Origin: Variovorax sp. KK3
GTDB taxonomy: Bacteria; Pseudomonadota; Gammaproteobacteria; Burkholderiales; Burkholderiaceae_C
Assembly: GCF_001984055.1 (NCBI RefSeq)
Contig: NZ_LYVO01000004.1
Coordinates: 62,001 to 126,000, forward strand
DNA length: 64,000 bases
Direction: 5' to 3'
In this document: piece by piece, positions 17,275 through 25,261 of the stretch
Numbering within the stretch: position 1 is the stretch's first letter
Layout: each line of letters starts with the position of its first letter
Made by a program: the position numbers and the translations under genes
Notes under the pieces: model-generated
Seen by the model: only the letters and a program-made list of their open reading frames with translations
What the model was told of the DNA's origin: nothing
Database searches by the model: none

Positions 17275-18227
17275 GCGTCGACAACCGCCCCGCGCGCGCG
17301 ATCGTCTTCGCCTACCACGACGTGGGCGTGCGCTGCCTGCGTGTACTGCTCGATGCAGGCGTCGAAGTCCCGCTGGTCGTCACCCACGCGGACGCCGCGG
17401 GCGAGACGATCTGGTTTCGCAGCGTCGCCGCCCTGGCGGCCGAGCACGGCCTGCGCTGCGTGCACCCCGCGGACCCGCACGACCCGGCCCTGCTGGCCGC
17501 CGCGCAGGCGGCCGAGCCGGATTTCCTGTTCTCCTTCTACTACCGGCAGATGCTCAAGCGGGACTGGCTGCAGTTGCCGCGACGCGGGGCCTACAACATG
17601 CACGGCTCGCTGCTGCCGCACTACCGCGGCCGCGCGCCTGTGAACTGGGCCGTGATCCACGGCGAGCGCGAGACCGGCGCCACGCTGCACCGGATGAACG
17701 AGAAGCCCGACAACGGCGCGATCGTCGACCAGTTCGCAGTGCCTATCCTGTCCGACGACACCGCGCACGAGGTGTTCGGCAAAGTGACGGTGGCGGCCGA
17801 GATCGTGCTCGCGCGCAGCCTGCCCGGGCTGCTCGACGGCAGCGCGCTCGAATGGACCCAGGACCTGTCGCAAGGGCGCTACTTCGGTGGACGCCGGCCC
17901 GAGGATGGCCGCATCCCGCCCGATGCGAATGCCCGGCAGATCCACGACTTGGTTCGCGCGCTGGCGCCGCCGTATCCATGCGCCTTTCTCCACATCGGCG
18001 GCAAGCGCTTCTTCATCGAGAGAACGCTCCCCGCCCCGCCGCGGGCCGATGCGCCCGGCAGCGGGCTGCGGCTGCTGAGCGATGGCTTCACCCTGTGGTT
18101 GATCGCTGCAGACGGTGGTGCGCTGCGCGTACTCGCCGCGCGACGCGATGGAGATTCCATCGCCCTGAATGCCCGAGGCTTCATCGCGCTGTTTCCCAGC
18201 CGCTGGATCGCGGCTGACGCCGATTGA
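17271..18227 (+). CDS. UDP-L-Ara4N formyltransferase (separate homologue of the ArnA N-terminal domain)
   Basis: The 318-residue protein matches the formyltransferase half of ArnA, which uses N10-formyl-tetrahydrofolate to formylate UDP-Ara4N. The catalytic triad is intact: Asn109 and His111 in NMHGSLLPHYRG and Asp147 in NEKPDNGAIV, each offset by +7 from Asn102/His104/Asp140 of E. coli ArnA. The C-terminal part (about 210-318) is the usual Fmt-like subdomain. In enterobacteria this domain is fused to the decarboxylase; here the decarboxylase is a separate gene starting 28 bp downstream. Confidence 0.88.
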   Translation: MSVDNRPARAIVFAYHDVGVRCLRVLLDAGVEVPLVVTHADAAGETIWFRSVAALAAEHGLRCVHPADPHDPALLAAAQAAEPDFLFSFYYRQMLKRDWLQLPRRGAYNMHGSLLPHYRGRAPVNWAVIHGERETGATLHRMNEKPDNGAIVDQFAVPILSDDTAHEVFGKVTVAAEIVLARSLPGLLDGSALEWTQDLSQGRYFGGRRPEDGRIPPDANARQIHDLVRALAPPYPCAFLHIGGKRFFIERTLPAPPRADAPGSGLRLLSDGFTLWLIAADGGALRVLAARRDGDSIALNARGFIALFPSRWIAADAD

Positions 18228-18255
18228 TTCTGCTTTCCCCTGAACGACCACGATC

Positions 18256-19299
18256 ATGCTCAAAGTCCTCATCCTCGGCGTCAACGGCTTCATCGGCCAC
18301 CACCTGACGCGCTACATCATGGAGCGCACGGACTGGGAAGTGCACGGCATGGACATGCTCTCGGATCGCGTAGCGCCATGGATGTCCAACCCGCGCTTCC
18401 ACTTCTTCGAGGGTGACATCACGATCAACAAGGAATGGATCGAGTACCACGTGAAGAAGTGCGACGTGGTGCTGCCGCTGGTCGCCATCGCGACGCCAGC
18501 CGCCTACGTGCGTGAGCCGCTGCGCGTGTTCGAGCTCGACTTCGAGGCCAACCTGCCGATCGTGCGGCAGTGCCTGCGCTATCGCAAGCGCGTGGTCTTC
18601 CCCTCGACCAGCGAGGTGTACGGCATGTGCACCGACGAACAGTTCGACCCGGAAGCTTCGTCGCTCGTCTACGGACCGATCAACAAGCCGCGGTGGATCT
18701 ATGCGTGCGCCAAGCAGCTGATGGACCGCGTGATACACGCCTACGGCCAGCAGGAAGGACTGCGGTATACGCTGTTCCGCCCCTTCAACTGGATCGGGCC
18801 GGGGCTCGACAGCATCCACGCCCCGAAAGAGGGCTCGAGCCGCGTGCTCACGCAGTTCCTTGGCCATATCGTGCGTGGCGAACCGATCTGCCTGGTCGAC
18901 GGCGGCAGGCAGCAGCGCGCCTTCACCTACGTGGACGACGGCATCGCGGCGCTCGTGAAGATCATCGCGAACGAAGGCGGAGTCGCCGACGGCAAGATCT
19001 ACAACATCGGAAACCCGGACAACAATCACTCGATCCGCTCGCTCGCACGCATGATGCTGGACCTCGCGAGCACGCTCCCCGAGTACCAGGAGGCCGCGGC
19101 CTCGGTTCAACTGGTCGACGTCGCCTCGGAGAACTACTACGGCAACGGCTACCAGGACGTCCTGCATCGCGTCCCCGACATCGAGCGGACCAAGGCCGAC
19201 CTGGCATGGCAGCCACGTGTCGGAATGCAGGAAGCGCTGCGCGAAATGTTCGCCTACTACCGCGACCACGCTGCGGCAGCCGCCGACCTGGTGGCCTGA
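18256..19299 (+). CDS. UDP-glucuronate decarboxylase (separate homologue of the ArnA C-terminal domain)
   Basis: The 347-residue NAD-dependent SDR-type protein oxidises and decarboxylates UDP-glucuronate to UDP-Ara4O. It shows the Rossmann motif GVNGFIGHH, the catalytic PSTSEVYG (Ser119, Glu120), YACAKQLMDR and RQQRAFTYVDDG (the region of the catalytic Arg in ArnA). Length matches the ~345-residue C-terminal domain of ArnA (residues 305-660). It is the second half of a split ArnA; the two activities should still act in sequence with ArnB between them. Confidence 0.88.
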   Translation: MLKVLILGVNGFIGHHLTRYIMERTDWEVHGMDMLSDRVAPWMSNPRFHFFEGDITINKEWIEYHVKKCDVVLPLVAIATPAAYVREPLRVFELDFEANLPIVRQCLRYRKRVVFPSTSEVYGMCTDEQFDPEASSLVYGPINKPRWIYACAKQLMDRVIHAYGQQEGLRYTLFRPFNWIGPGLDSIHAPKEGSSRVLTQFLGHIVRGEPICLVDGGRQQRAFTYVDDGIAALVKIIANEGGVADGKIYNIGNPDNNHSIRSLARMMLDLASTLPEYQEAAASVQLVDVASENYYGNGYQDVLHRVPDIERTKADLAWQPRVGMQEALREMFAYYRDHAAAAADLVA

Positions 19300-19304
19300 G
19301 CGCG

Positions 19305-20210
19305 ATGGCGCGGATTGCCCTGAAGGTCGATGTCGACACCTGGCGCGGAACGCGCGAAGGCGTGCCGGCCCTGGCGCGCCTGTTGGCAGACCGGCGCTGC
19401 GGCGCGAGCTTTCTGTTCAGCCTGGGACCGGACCACACCGGCCGCGCCATCCTGCGCGTGCTGCGCCCCGGCTTCATCGGCAAGGTGGCGCGCACCTCGG
19501 TCGTCGAACATTACGGCGTGCGAACCCTGCTGCACGGCGTGCTGTTGCCCGGGCCCGACATCGGTCGGCGTGAAGCGGCCACCCTGCGCAGCGTGCGCGA
19601 CGCCGGCTTCGAGGTGGGGGTGCACTGCTGGGACCACGTGCGTTGGCAGGACGGGCTGCTGAGCCACGATGCCGCCTGGGCCGAGCGCGAAATGCGACGC
19701 GCGCTCGATCGGCATGCCGAAGTCTTCGGCGCACCCGCACGGTTGCATGGCGCGGCTGGCTGGCAGTTCAACGCCGCGGCTGCACGCGCCCAGGTGGCGC
19801 TGGGCATCGCGTTTGCGTCCGACACACGCGGCACGCATCCCTTCGTGCCCGTGGCCGATGACGGCAGCACCTTGGGACCGCCGCAATATCCCACCACGCT
19901 TCCGACGCTCGACGAACTTCTCGGCGTGGACGGCTTGACCACCAACAACGTCCACCGCCACCTGCTGCGATTGACGGAGGGGACCACGCAGGACCAGGTC
20001 TACACCCTGCATGCCGAACTCGAAGGTCAGAAGCTGCGGCCGGTCTTCGAGCGCTTGCTCGCAGGCTGGCAGGCGCAGGGGCACGAACTCGTGGCGTTGG
20101 GGTCCCTGTACCGGGACGTGCCGACGCGGGCGCTGCCACAGCACCGGATCACACTGGGCACCGTGCCCGGTCGCTCCGGTCTCCTGGCGGTGCAAGGCGC
20201 AGCTTGCTGA
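19305..20210 (+). CDS. arnD: 4-deoxy-4-formamido-L-arabinose-phosphoundecaprenol deformylase
   Basis: The 301-residue polysaccharide-deacetylase (NodB-fold) protein removes the formyl group after lipid linkage, making the step irreversible. Metal and catalytic motifs are KVDVDTWRGT near the N-terminus and VGVHCWDHVRWQ in the middle. The rest follows the ArnD pattern (RLHG-like ARLHGAAGWQ, YPTTLPTLDELLG). The ATG at 19305 lies 5 bp after the preceding stop. No arnE/arnF flippase genes follow; instead a PAP2-type gene closes the cluster. Confidence 0.9.
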   Translation: MARIALKVDVDTWRGTREGVPALARLLADRRCGASFLFSLGPDHTGRAILRVLRPGFIGKVARTSVVEHYGVRTLLHGVLLPGPDIGRREAATLRSVRDAGFEVGVHCWDHVRWQDGLLSHDAAWAEREMRRALDRHAEVFGAPARLHGAAGWQFNAAAARAQVALGIAFASDTRGTHPFVPVADDGSTLGPPQYPTTLPTLDELLGVDGLTTNNVHRHLLRLTEGTTQDQVYTLHAELEGQKLRPVFERLLAGWQAQGHELVALGSLYRDVPTRALPQHRITLGTVPGRSGLLAVQGAAC

Positions 20211-20225
20211 ATGCTGAACGGCACC

Positions 20226-20240
20226 GTCAGCTTTGGTTCA
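20226..20240 (+). promoter_or_regulatory. Putative PmrA-like box and promoter before the arn-linked PAP2 gene
   Basis: GTCAGCTTTGGTTCA has an 11-bp period and differs by one base from the site at 36796-36810 and by three from the arn box. A TAGCAT hexamer begins exactly 11 nt after it (20252-20257), the same spacing as at eptA and at the PAP2/response-regulator pair. The start codon follows at 20268, so the leader would be very short. Confidence 0.5.
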
Positions 20241-20267
20241 CGCGGCTTCTCTAGCATCCGTGCCTAG

Positions 20268-20849
20268 ATGACCCATCCCGATGTCGCACTTTTTCTCTGG
20301 ATGTCGGCGGGTGCGCTGCCTCCTTCATGGTTGGTCGACATCGCCTCCGCGATCGCGCGAGGTGGCCCTTGGGTCACCGCGGCCATCATGGGCTGGGTGG
20401 CGTTTCGAATGCCACGCGAGCGCAGCTATCTGATGGCCTTGCTCGCGATGGCCGGCATCTCTTCGCTGACGTCGCATGCCATCGCCAGCATGATCGGACT
20501 GCAGCGCCCCTTTGTTCTCGGGCTCAGCCCGGCCTACATCGCACACGCACCGTCCGCTGCCCTGCCAAGCACGCACGCCACCGTCATGGGATTGATTGCG
20601 CTCGGCGCCCTCTGTCGACCTGGTTTGCGAGGCTGGTTTCCGGTGACGGCCATCGCGGCACTGGTGACCGGGTGGGCGCGTGTGTATGTCGGCGTGCATT
20701 TCCCCTCCGACATCCTGGCTGGCTTCGTGCTGTCGGGTGTGCTGCTGGTCGCATTTTTGGGCGCTCAATGGCTGACTCGGCGCCTCGTCATTCCGACTCT
20801 CGCACGGCTTGATTCCACGCCGGGCGAAGAAGGTCGACCTGCCGGCTAA
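20268..20849 (+). CDS. PAP2-family membrane phosphatase at the end of the arn operon
   Basis: The 193-residue protein has five to six membrane helices. PAP2 motifs are partly altered: motif 1 reads SMIGLQRPF (RP kept, but the usual upstream Lys is Ala), motif 2 ALPSTHAT is PSxH, and motif 3 WARVYVGVHFPSD lacks the leading Ser but keeps Arg, His and Asp. Relatives dephosphorylate undecaprenyl pyrophosphate or move phosphate onto lipid A (LpxT-like). Its place 57 bp after arnD and its own box suggest a role in lipid carrier recycling or lipid A phosphate editing. Exact function is open. Confidence 0.8.
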   Translation: MTHPDVALFLWMSAGALPPSWLVDIASAIARGGPWVTAAIMGWVAFRMPRERSYLMALLAMAGISSLTSHAIASMIGLQRPFVLGLSPAYIAHAPSAALPSTHATVMGLIALGALCRPGLRGWFPVTAIAALVTGWARVYVGVHFPSDILAGFVLSGVLLVAFLGAQWLTRRLVIPTLARLDSTPGEEGRPAG

Positions 20850-20924
20850 GGTCAAGAGCCGCAGGGGTGTCTGCACCGGGCGGGAAGAGCCCTATCGACG
20901 AAACGCCTCGCCTTGGTCTATCCT

Positions 20925-20935
20925 TGGTCTTACCA
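20925..20935 (+). promoter_or_regulatory. FadR/GntR-type operator upstream of the rpiB-like operon
   Basis: TGGTCTTACCA fits the TGGT-N3-ACCA palindrome recognised by many FadR-subfamily GntR repressors. It lies 15 bp before the start of the rpiB-like gene, just downstream of a TATCCT -10-like hexamer (20919-20924), so binding would block transcription. The operon itself encodes a FadR-subfamily regulator, which is the natural candidate. Confidence 0.55.
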
Positions 20936-20950
20936 CGGTAAGGCAGGAAT

Positions 20951-21481
20951 ATGTCCAGAGACGAAGCACGCTCCCCGCACGCGCTCGAGGTTCCACGTTG
21001 GCCGGCCATCGGCCTGGCGAACGACCACGCCGGATTCCTGCTGAAGGCATTCGTCTTCGGTGTTCTCGCGCAGCACTGCGATCAGGTCATCGATGTCGGC
21101 GTGATGTCGGACGCGCCGGTCGACTTTCCGGACGTCACGCGAAAAGCCATTTCCCTCATCCAGGAAGGCACGGTCAAACGGGTCGTGCTCGTTTGCGGCA
21201 CGGGCGCAGGCGCGTGCATCGCCGCGAACAAGATTCCCGGCATTCGCGCGGCGGTCTGTCACGACACCTTCGTGGCGCGCCAAGCCGTGGAACACGACGA
21301 CGTCAATGTGCTGTGCATCGGTGCCTGGATCGTCGGGCCGCAGGTGGCGCGCGACGTGATCGAGACGTTTCTGGCCTCGGCTTTCAGCACGGAAGAGCAC
21401 TTCCGCCGTCGCGTCGACAAGCTCGGCGACCTGGAGCGCGAAGCGGCACAGGCCCTGGTCGAAGGCCGGCGTTTCCCCTGA
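20951..21481 (+). CDS. RpiB/LacA/LacB-family sugar-phosphate isomerase
   Basis: The 176-residue protein matches the RpiB family, which interconverts ribose 5-phosphate and ribulose 5-phosphate or related sugars. It shows IGLANDHAGFLLK, the catalytic Cys in VLVCGTGAGACIAANK and GIRAAVCHDTFVARQAVEHD with the family His. The N-terminus carries about 15 extra residues. It opens an operon with a FadR-type regulator, a ribokinase and an ABC importer, so it probably acts on a sugar phosphate made from the imported compound and not in the housekeeping pentose pathway. Sugar specificity cannot be read from sequence. Confidence 0.85.
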   Translation: MSRDEARSPHALEVPRWPAIGLANDHAGFLLKAFVFGVLAQHCDQVIDVGVMSDAPVDFPDVTRKAISLIQEGTVKRVVLVCGTGAGACIAANKIPGIRAAVCHDTFVARQAVEHDDVNVLCIGAWIVGPQVARDVIETFLASAFSTEEHFRRRVDKLGDLEREAAQALVEGRRFP

Positions 21482-21492
21482 CCACGCGCGGG

Positions 21493-22272
21493 ATGAACAA
21501 GCCGATCAAGATCATCCAGCAGTCCGACGGCAGCGAAGACGGCTACGAACGCGTCGTGTCGTTCCTGCGCGAGCAACTGGTCACGGGTCAGCTCAAGACC
21601 GGCGATCGACTCCTGCCGGAACGTGACCTCGCGAGCGCGCTCGGCGTCAGCCGCCCGGTCATTCGCGAGGCGCTGCGCGCGTTGGCGACGCTAGGTGCGC
21701 TCGAGATCAAGCGCGGCTTCGGCACGGTGGTGCGCGAGCCCGACTTCACGGCGCTCTCCGACTACTTCAGCCTGGTCCTGGCCCAGCAGGCGGGCGCCGC
21801 GGACGACGTGATGCAGGCGCGCATCGCCATCGAGCGGCAGGCGATCCGCCTGGCGTGCACACGTGCGCTCGCGCAGGACCTGGACAGGCTCACGCAGGCC
21901 CTGCAGGCCATCAAGGAAACCATCGACGACCCGGTCAAGGGCGGTGCCGCGGACTTTCACTTCCACACGATGATCGTGGACGCGGCGCACTCGCCGGCGC
22001 TCTCCAGCGTCTACGCGGCCGTCGCCAAGCTGTTGCAGCACTCGCACATGGAGCGCAGGCGGGTCATCGCCAGCGTGCCCGGCGTCGACTCGTACCTCGT
22101 CGACCACCACGAGGCCATCATGCTGGCGATTCGACGCAAGAACGCATCTGAAGCAGATGCACTGCTCGCCGAGCATTTCGAGATCGGCGCGAACCTGCGC
22201 GAAGACGCTGCCCAGGTGGGCGTGGCCACACGGCGGCCCGGCAAGCAGCGCGCCACCCAGCGGGGGAACTGA
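21493..22272 (+). CDS. FadR-subfamily GntR transcriptional regulator
   Basis: The 259-residue protein has an N-terminal winged helix (RLLPERDLASALGVSRPVIREALRAL split across residues ~40-65) and an all-helical FCD ligand-binding domain with the metal-binding His residues in DFHFHTMIVDAAHS, VDHHEAI and the following helix. FCD proteins bind small organic acids or sugar acids. The gene lies 11 bp after the rpiB-like gene and its stop abuts the ribokinase ATG. A matching TGGT-N3-ACCA operator is upstream of the operon, suggesting autoregulation with an imported metabolite as inducer. Confidence 0.88.
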   Translation: MNKPIKIIQQSDGSEDGYERVVSFLREQLVTGQLKTGDRLLPERDLASALGVSRPVIREALRALATLGALEIKRGFGTVVREPDFTALSDYFSLVLAQQAGAADDVMQARIAIERQAIRLACTRALAQDLDRLTQALQAIKETIDDPVKGGAADFHFHTMIVDAAHSPALSSVYAAVAKLLQHSHMERRRVIASVPGVDSYLVDHHEAIMLAIRRKNASEADALLAEHFEIGANLREDAAQVGVATRRPGKQRATQRGN

Positions 22273-23160
22273 ATGGCCGCCTCCATCGTCGTCTTCGGCA
22301 GCCTGAACATGGACCTGATGGTCCGTGTGACGCGTGCGCCGCGGGCCGGCGAAACGATGCGCGGGCTCGGGTTCCTCACCAACCCGGGTGGCAAGGGCGC
22401 GAACCAGGCCGTCGCCTGCGCCCGGCAAGGCGCCAGCGTGGCGATGGTGGGTTGCGTCGGAGAAGACGACTTCGGCGAGGCATTGCGCCATGCGCTCGCC
22501 GCGGACGGGGTCGACGTCGCCAACGTCCGCTCCGTCGAAGGCAGCACGGGCGTGGCCGTGGTGATGGTGGACGCAGAGGGCGAGAACCGCATCACGCTCG
22601 TGCCCGGCGCCAACGAGTCGGTGAAGGCAGACGGCGAGACCCTTGCGGGCGAGTTCCTGCTTCTGCAGTGCGAAGTTCCGATGAGCGAGGTCGTGCTGGC
22701 CGCAGGGATCATGCATGCCCGGGGAGCGATCGTGGTGCTGAATCCGGCGCCCGTCTGCCAGCTCCCCGACGAACTCTGGTCGCTGGTCGACATCATCGTC
22801 ATGAACGAAATCGAGGCTGCGGAACTCACTGGCCTGCCCGTGAGCGATCCTGCGAACGCCGCCATCGCGGCGTCTTCGGTTCGCCAGCGCGGACCTTCGA
22901 CGGCGATCGTGACACTGGGCGGCCAGGGCGTGGTGCTCGCCGACGAGGACGGCTGCCGTCACTTCCCCGCGATGGACGTCCAGGTGGTCGACACCACGGC
23001 GGCCGGCGACACGTTCATCGGCGCGATGTGCGCGGCGCGCGCTGCGGGGCGATCGATGGACGCCGCCGTCATGCGGGGGATACAGGCCGCGACGATCTGC
23101 GTCACCCGGCCCGGAGCACAGGCCTCGATCCCCTATCTCCACGAAATGGCCGGGCCGTGA
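22273..23160 (+). CDS. rbsK: Ribokinase-like PfkB carbohydrate kinase
   Basis: The 295-residue protein has the ribokinase signatures: GSLNMDLMVRV at the N-terminus, NPGGKGANQAVACARQGASV, and the C-terminal PfkB motif DTTAAGDTFIGA with catalytic Asp246. It phosphorylates a pentose or related sugar with ATP. The ATG directly follows the stop of the regulator gene, and its own stop overlaps the first permease start (GTGA at 23157). Clustering with an RpiB-like isomerase suggests successive kinase and isomerase steps. Substrate may be ribose or another pentose; the symbol reflects the family. Confidence 0.85.
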   Translation: MAASIVVFGSLNMDLMVRVTRAPRAGETMRGLGFLTNPGGKGANQAVACARQGASVAMVGCVGEDDFGEALRHALAADGVDVANVRSVEGSTGVAVVMVDAEGENRITLVPGANESVKADGETLAGEFLLLQCEVPMSEVVLAAGIMHARGAIVVLNPAPVCQLPDELWSLVDIIVMNEIEAAELTGLPVSDPANAAIAASSVRQRGPSTAIVTLGGQGVVLADEDGCRHFPAMDVQVVDTTAAGDTFIGAMCAARAAGRSMDAAVMRGIQAATICVTRPGAQASIPYLHEMAGP

Positions 23161-23840
23161 ACTACAAGTTCGACTTCACCAGCGTACTGGCGCAATGGCC
23201 GCTGTTCATGCATGGCGCGTGGCTCACGATCAAGCTGTCGCTGGCCGCCACACTGCTCGGCATCGTGATCGGTACGCTGTGCGCCATCGGCCGTGGCAGC
23301 CACAACAGGTTGGTGGCGCGCGCGTGCGCGATCTACGTCGAGGCGATCCGGAATACGCCGCTGCTGGTGCAGATCTTCCTCGTGTACTTCGGGCTCGCGA
23401 GCATCGGCCTGAAGGTGCCCGCCTTCGTCGCCGCGGTATTGGCGATGGTCATCAACATCGGCGCCTACACCACCGAGATCATGCGCGCGGGCATCGAGTC
23501 GATCCACAAGAGCCAGATCGAGGCAGCGGAGTGCCTCGCGCTTTCGCGCGCGCAGGTCTACTGGCACGTGATCCTGCGTCCCGCGATGGAGCGCGTCTAC
23601 CCGGCCCTTACCAGCCAATTCGTGCTGCTGATGCTGGCAACTTCCATCACCTCGCAGATCTCGGCCGAAGAGCTCACAGCCATCGCGAATCGGGTGCAGT
23701 CGGACACCTTCCGTTCGTTCGAAACCTATGCCGTGGTCGCGGTGTTCTACCTCCTGCTGTCGCTGCTGATGCGCGGCGCGTTCTGGGCCGCCGGGCAGGC
23801 GCTCTTCACCCGTCGCCGCAAGCTGGGAACGCCACTGTGA
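23157..23840 (+). CDS. Polar-amino-acid-type ABC transporter permease 1
   Basis: The 227-residue membrane protein starts at GTG 23157, overlapping the ribokinase stop. It has five helices and the HisM/GlnP-family signatures EAIRNTPLLVQIFLVYFGL and the EAA-type loop IEAAECLALSRAQVYWHVIL that docks on the ATPase. It pairs with the next gene as a heterodimeric permease. This transporter class usually takes up amino acids, but some members import opines and sugar-amine conjugates, which would suit the kinase and isomerase in the same operon. Confidence 0.9.
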   Translation: MNYKFDFTSVLAQWPLFMHGAWLTIKLSLAATLLGIVIGTLCAIGRGSHNRLVARACAIYVEAIRNTPLLVQIFLVYFGLASIGLKVPAFVAAVLAMVINIGAYTTEIMRAGIESIHKSQIEAAECLALSRAQVYWHVILRPAMERVYPALTSQFVLLMLATSITSQISAEELTAIANRVQSDTFRSFETYAVVAVFYLLLSLLMRGAFWAAGQALFTRRRKLGTPL

Positions 23841-24508
23841 ACAGCGCGTTCAACGCCAATCACCTCGTGTTCCTGCTGCAAGGCGCGGGGTGGACGCTGG
23901 TGCTCTCGCTGATCGCCTTCATCGGTGGCGGGCTCGTCGGGTTCATCGTGGCCTTGTCCCGCGTCTCGCCGATCCGCCCGGTGCGCTGGGCAGCGACCCT
24001 GTACGTGCAGTTGGTGCAAGGCACGCCACTTCTGATCCTGATGTTCCTCGCCTATTTCGGCCTGAGCATCATCGGCCTGAGCCTGCCTGCGCTGGTGGCG
24101 GCCGGCGTTTCGATGACGATCTACGTCAGCGCGTACATCGGCGAGATCTGGCGCGGCTGCATCCAGGCCGTGCCCCGCACGCAGTGGGAAGCCGCGGAGT
24201 GCCTCGCACTCTCTTCGACGCAGCGCATGGGCCTCGTGGTCTTGCCGCAGGCCTTGCGCATCGCGACGCCGCCCACGGTGGGCTTCATGGTGCAGATCGT
24301 CAAGAACACGTCGCTCGCCTCGGTTGTCGGCTTCGTCGAACTCGCCCGCGCCGGCCAAGTCGTCAACAACTCGCTGTTCGAACCGTTCGTGGTCTACATG
24401 CTCGTCGCGGGTCTCTACTTTCTGCTTTGCTTTCCGCTCTCGTGGTGGAGCCGGCAACTCGAACGCCGCCTGCTGGTGGCCCATCGCGTGGAGGTCGCCC
24501 CGGCATGA
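23837..24508 (+). CDS. Polar-amino-acid-type ABC transporter permease 2
   Basis: The 223-residue membrane protein starts at GTG 23837, a 4-bp overlap with permease 1. It has the same architecture, with QLVQGTPLLILMFLAYFGLS and the EAA loop WEAAECLALSSTQRMGLVVL, then KNTSLASVVGFVELARAGQ. The two permeases are about the same length but clearly diverged, as in other heterodimeric importers of this class. It overlaps the ATPase gene by 4 bp. Confidence 0.9.
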   Translation: MNSAFNANHLVFLLQGAGWTLVLSLIAFIGGGLVGFIVALSRVSPIRPVRWAATLYVQLVQGTPLLILMFLAYFGLSIIGLSLPALVAAGVSMTIYVSAYIGEIWRGCIQAVPRTQWEAAECLALSSTQRMGLVVLPQALRIATPPTVGFMVQIVKNTSLASVVGFVELARAGQVVNNSLFEPFVVYMLVAGLYFLLCFPLSWWSRQLERRLLVAHRVEVAPA

Positions 24509-25230
24509 GCATCATCGTGCTCGACAACGTACACAAGAGCTTCGGCGCCCTGAAAGTGCTGGACGGCGTGAGCTTCAGCGTGAACAAAGGTGAAGTGTTC
24601 GCCATCATCGGCCGCAGCGGCTCGGGCAAGAGCACGGCGTTGCGCTGCATCGACCGGCTGGAGCGCATCGACCAGGGCCGTATCCAGGTGGCCGGGCACG
24701 AGGTGAGCGACCCCAAGCTCGACCTGCGCCAACTGCGCCGCGACGTGGGCATCGTCTTCCAGAGCTACAACCTGTTCCCGCACCTCACCGCCGCGGAAAA
24801 CATCGCGCTCGCGCCGCGTCACAGCAAAGGCAAGACGCGCGCCGAGGCGAACGAGCTGACCGAGCGCGTGCTGGCGCAAGTGGGACTGTCCGACAAGGCG
24901 AAGAGCTACCCCGAGCAGCTTTCCGGCGGGCAGCAGCAGCGCGTGGCCATCGCCCGCTCGCTCGCGATGGAGCCCCAGGTCATGCTTTTCGACGAAGTGA
25001 CTTCGGCGCTCGACCCTCAACTCACGGGCGAGGTGCTCAAGGTGATGGCCGACCTCGCCGCGGGCGGGATGACCATGGTCCTGGTCACTCATGAAATGGC
25101 CTTCGCGCACAACGTCGCCGACACCACCCTGTTCATGCACAAGGGCCGCGTCTGGGAACAAGGCGGGCCGGAGATGTTCGACCGGCCGCAGACGGAGGAA
25201 CTGCAGAAGTTCCTCGGGATCGGCCTTTGA
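24505..25230 (+). CDS. Polar-amino-acid-type ABC transporter ATP-binding protein
   Basis: The 241-residue ATPase is complete. Walker A is GRSGSGKST, the Q-loop is VFQSYNLFPHLT, the signature is LSGGQQQR, Walker B is VMLFDEVTSALD and the switch His is in LVTHEMAFA. It powers import with the two permeases just upstream. The sequence resembles GlnQ/HisP-type subunits. It starts with an ATGA overlap to permease 2 and is followed 31 bp later by the binding protein. Confidence 0.92.
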   Translation: MSIIVLDNVHKSFGALKVLDGVSFSVNKGEVFAIIGRSGSGKSTALRCIDRLERIDQGRIQVAGHEVSDPKLDLRQLRRDVGIVFQSYNLFPHLTAAENIALAPRHSKGKTRAEANELTERVLAQVGLSDKAKSYPEQLSGGQQQRVAIARSLAMEPQVMLFDEVTSALDPQLTGEVLKVMADLAAGGMTMVLVTHEMAFAHNVADTTLFMHKGRVWEQGGPEMFDRPQTEELQKFLGIGL

Positions 25231-25261
25231 GAGTTCTTCCCCCACAACCACAGGAGACACC

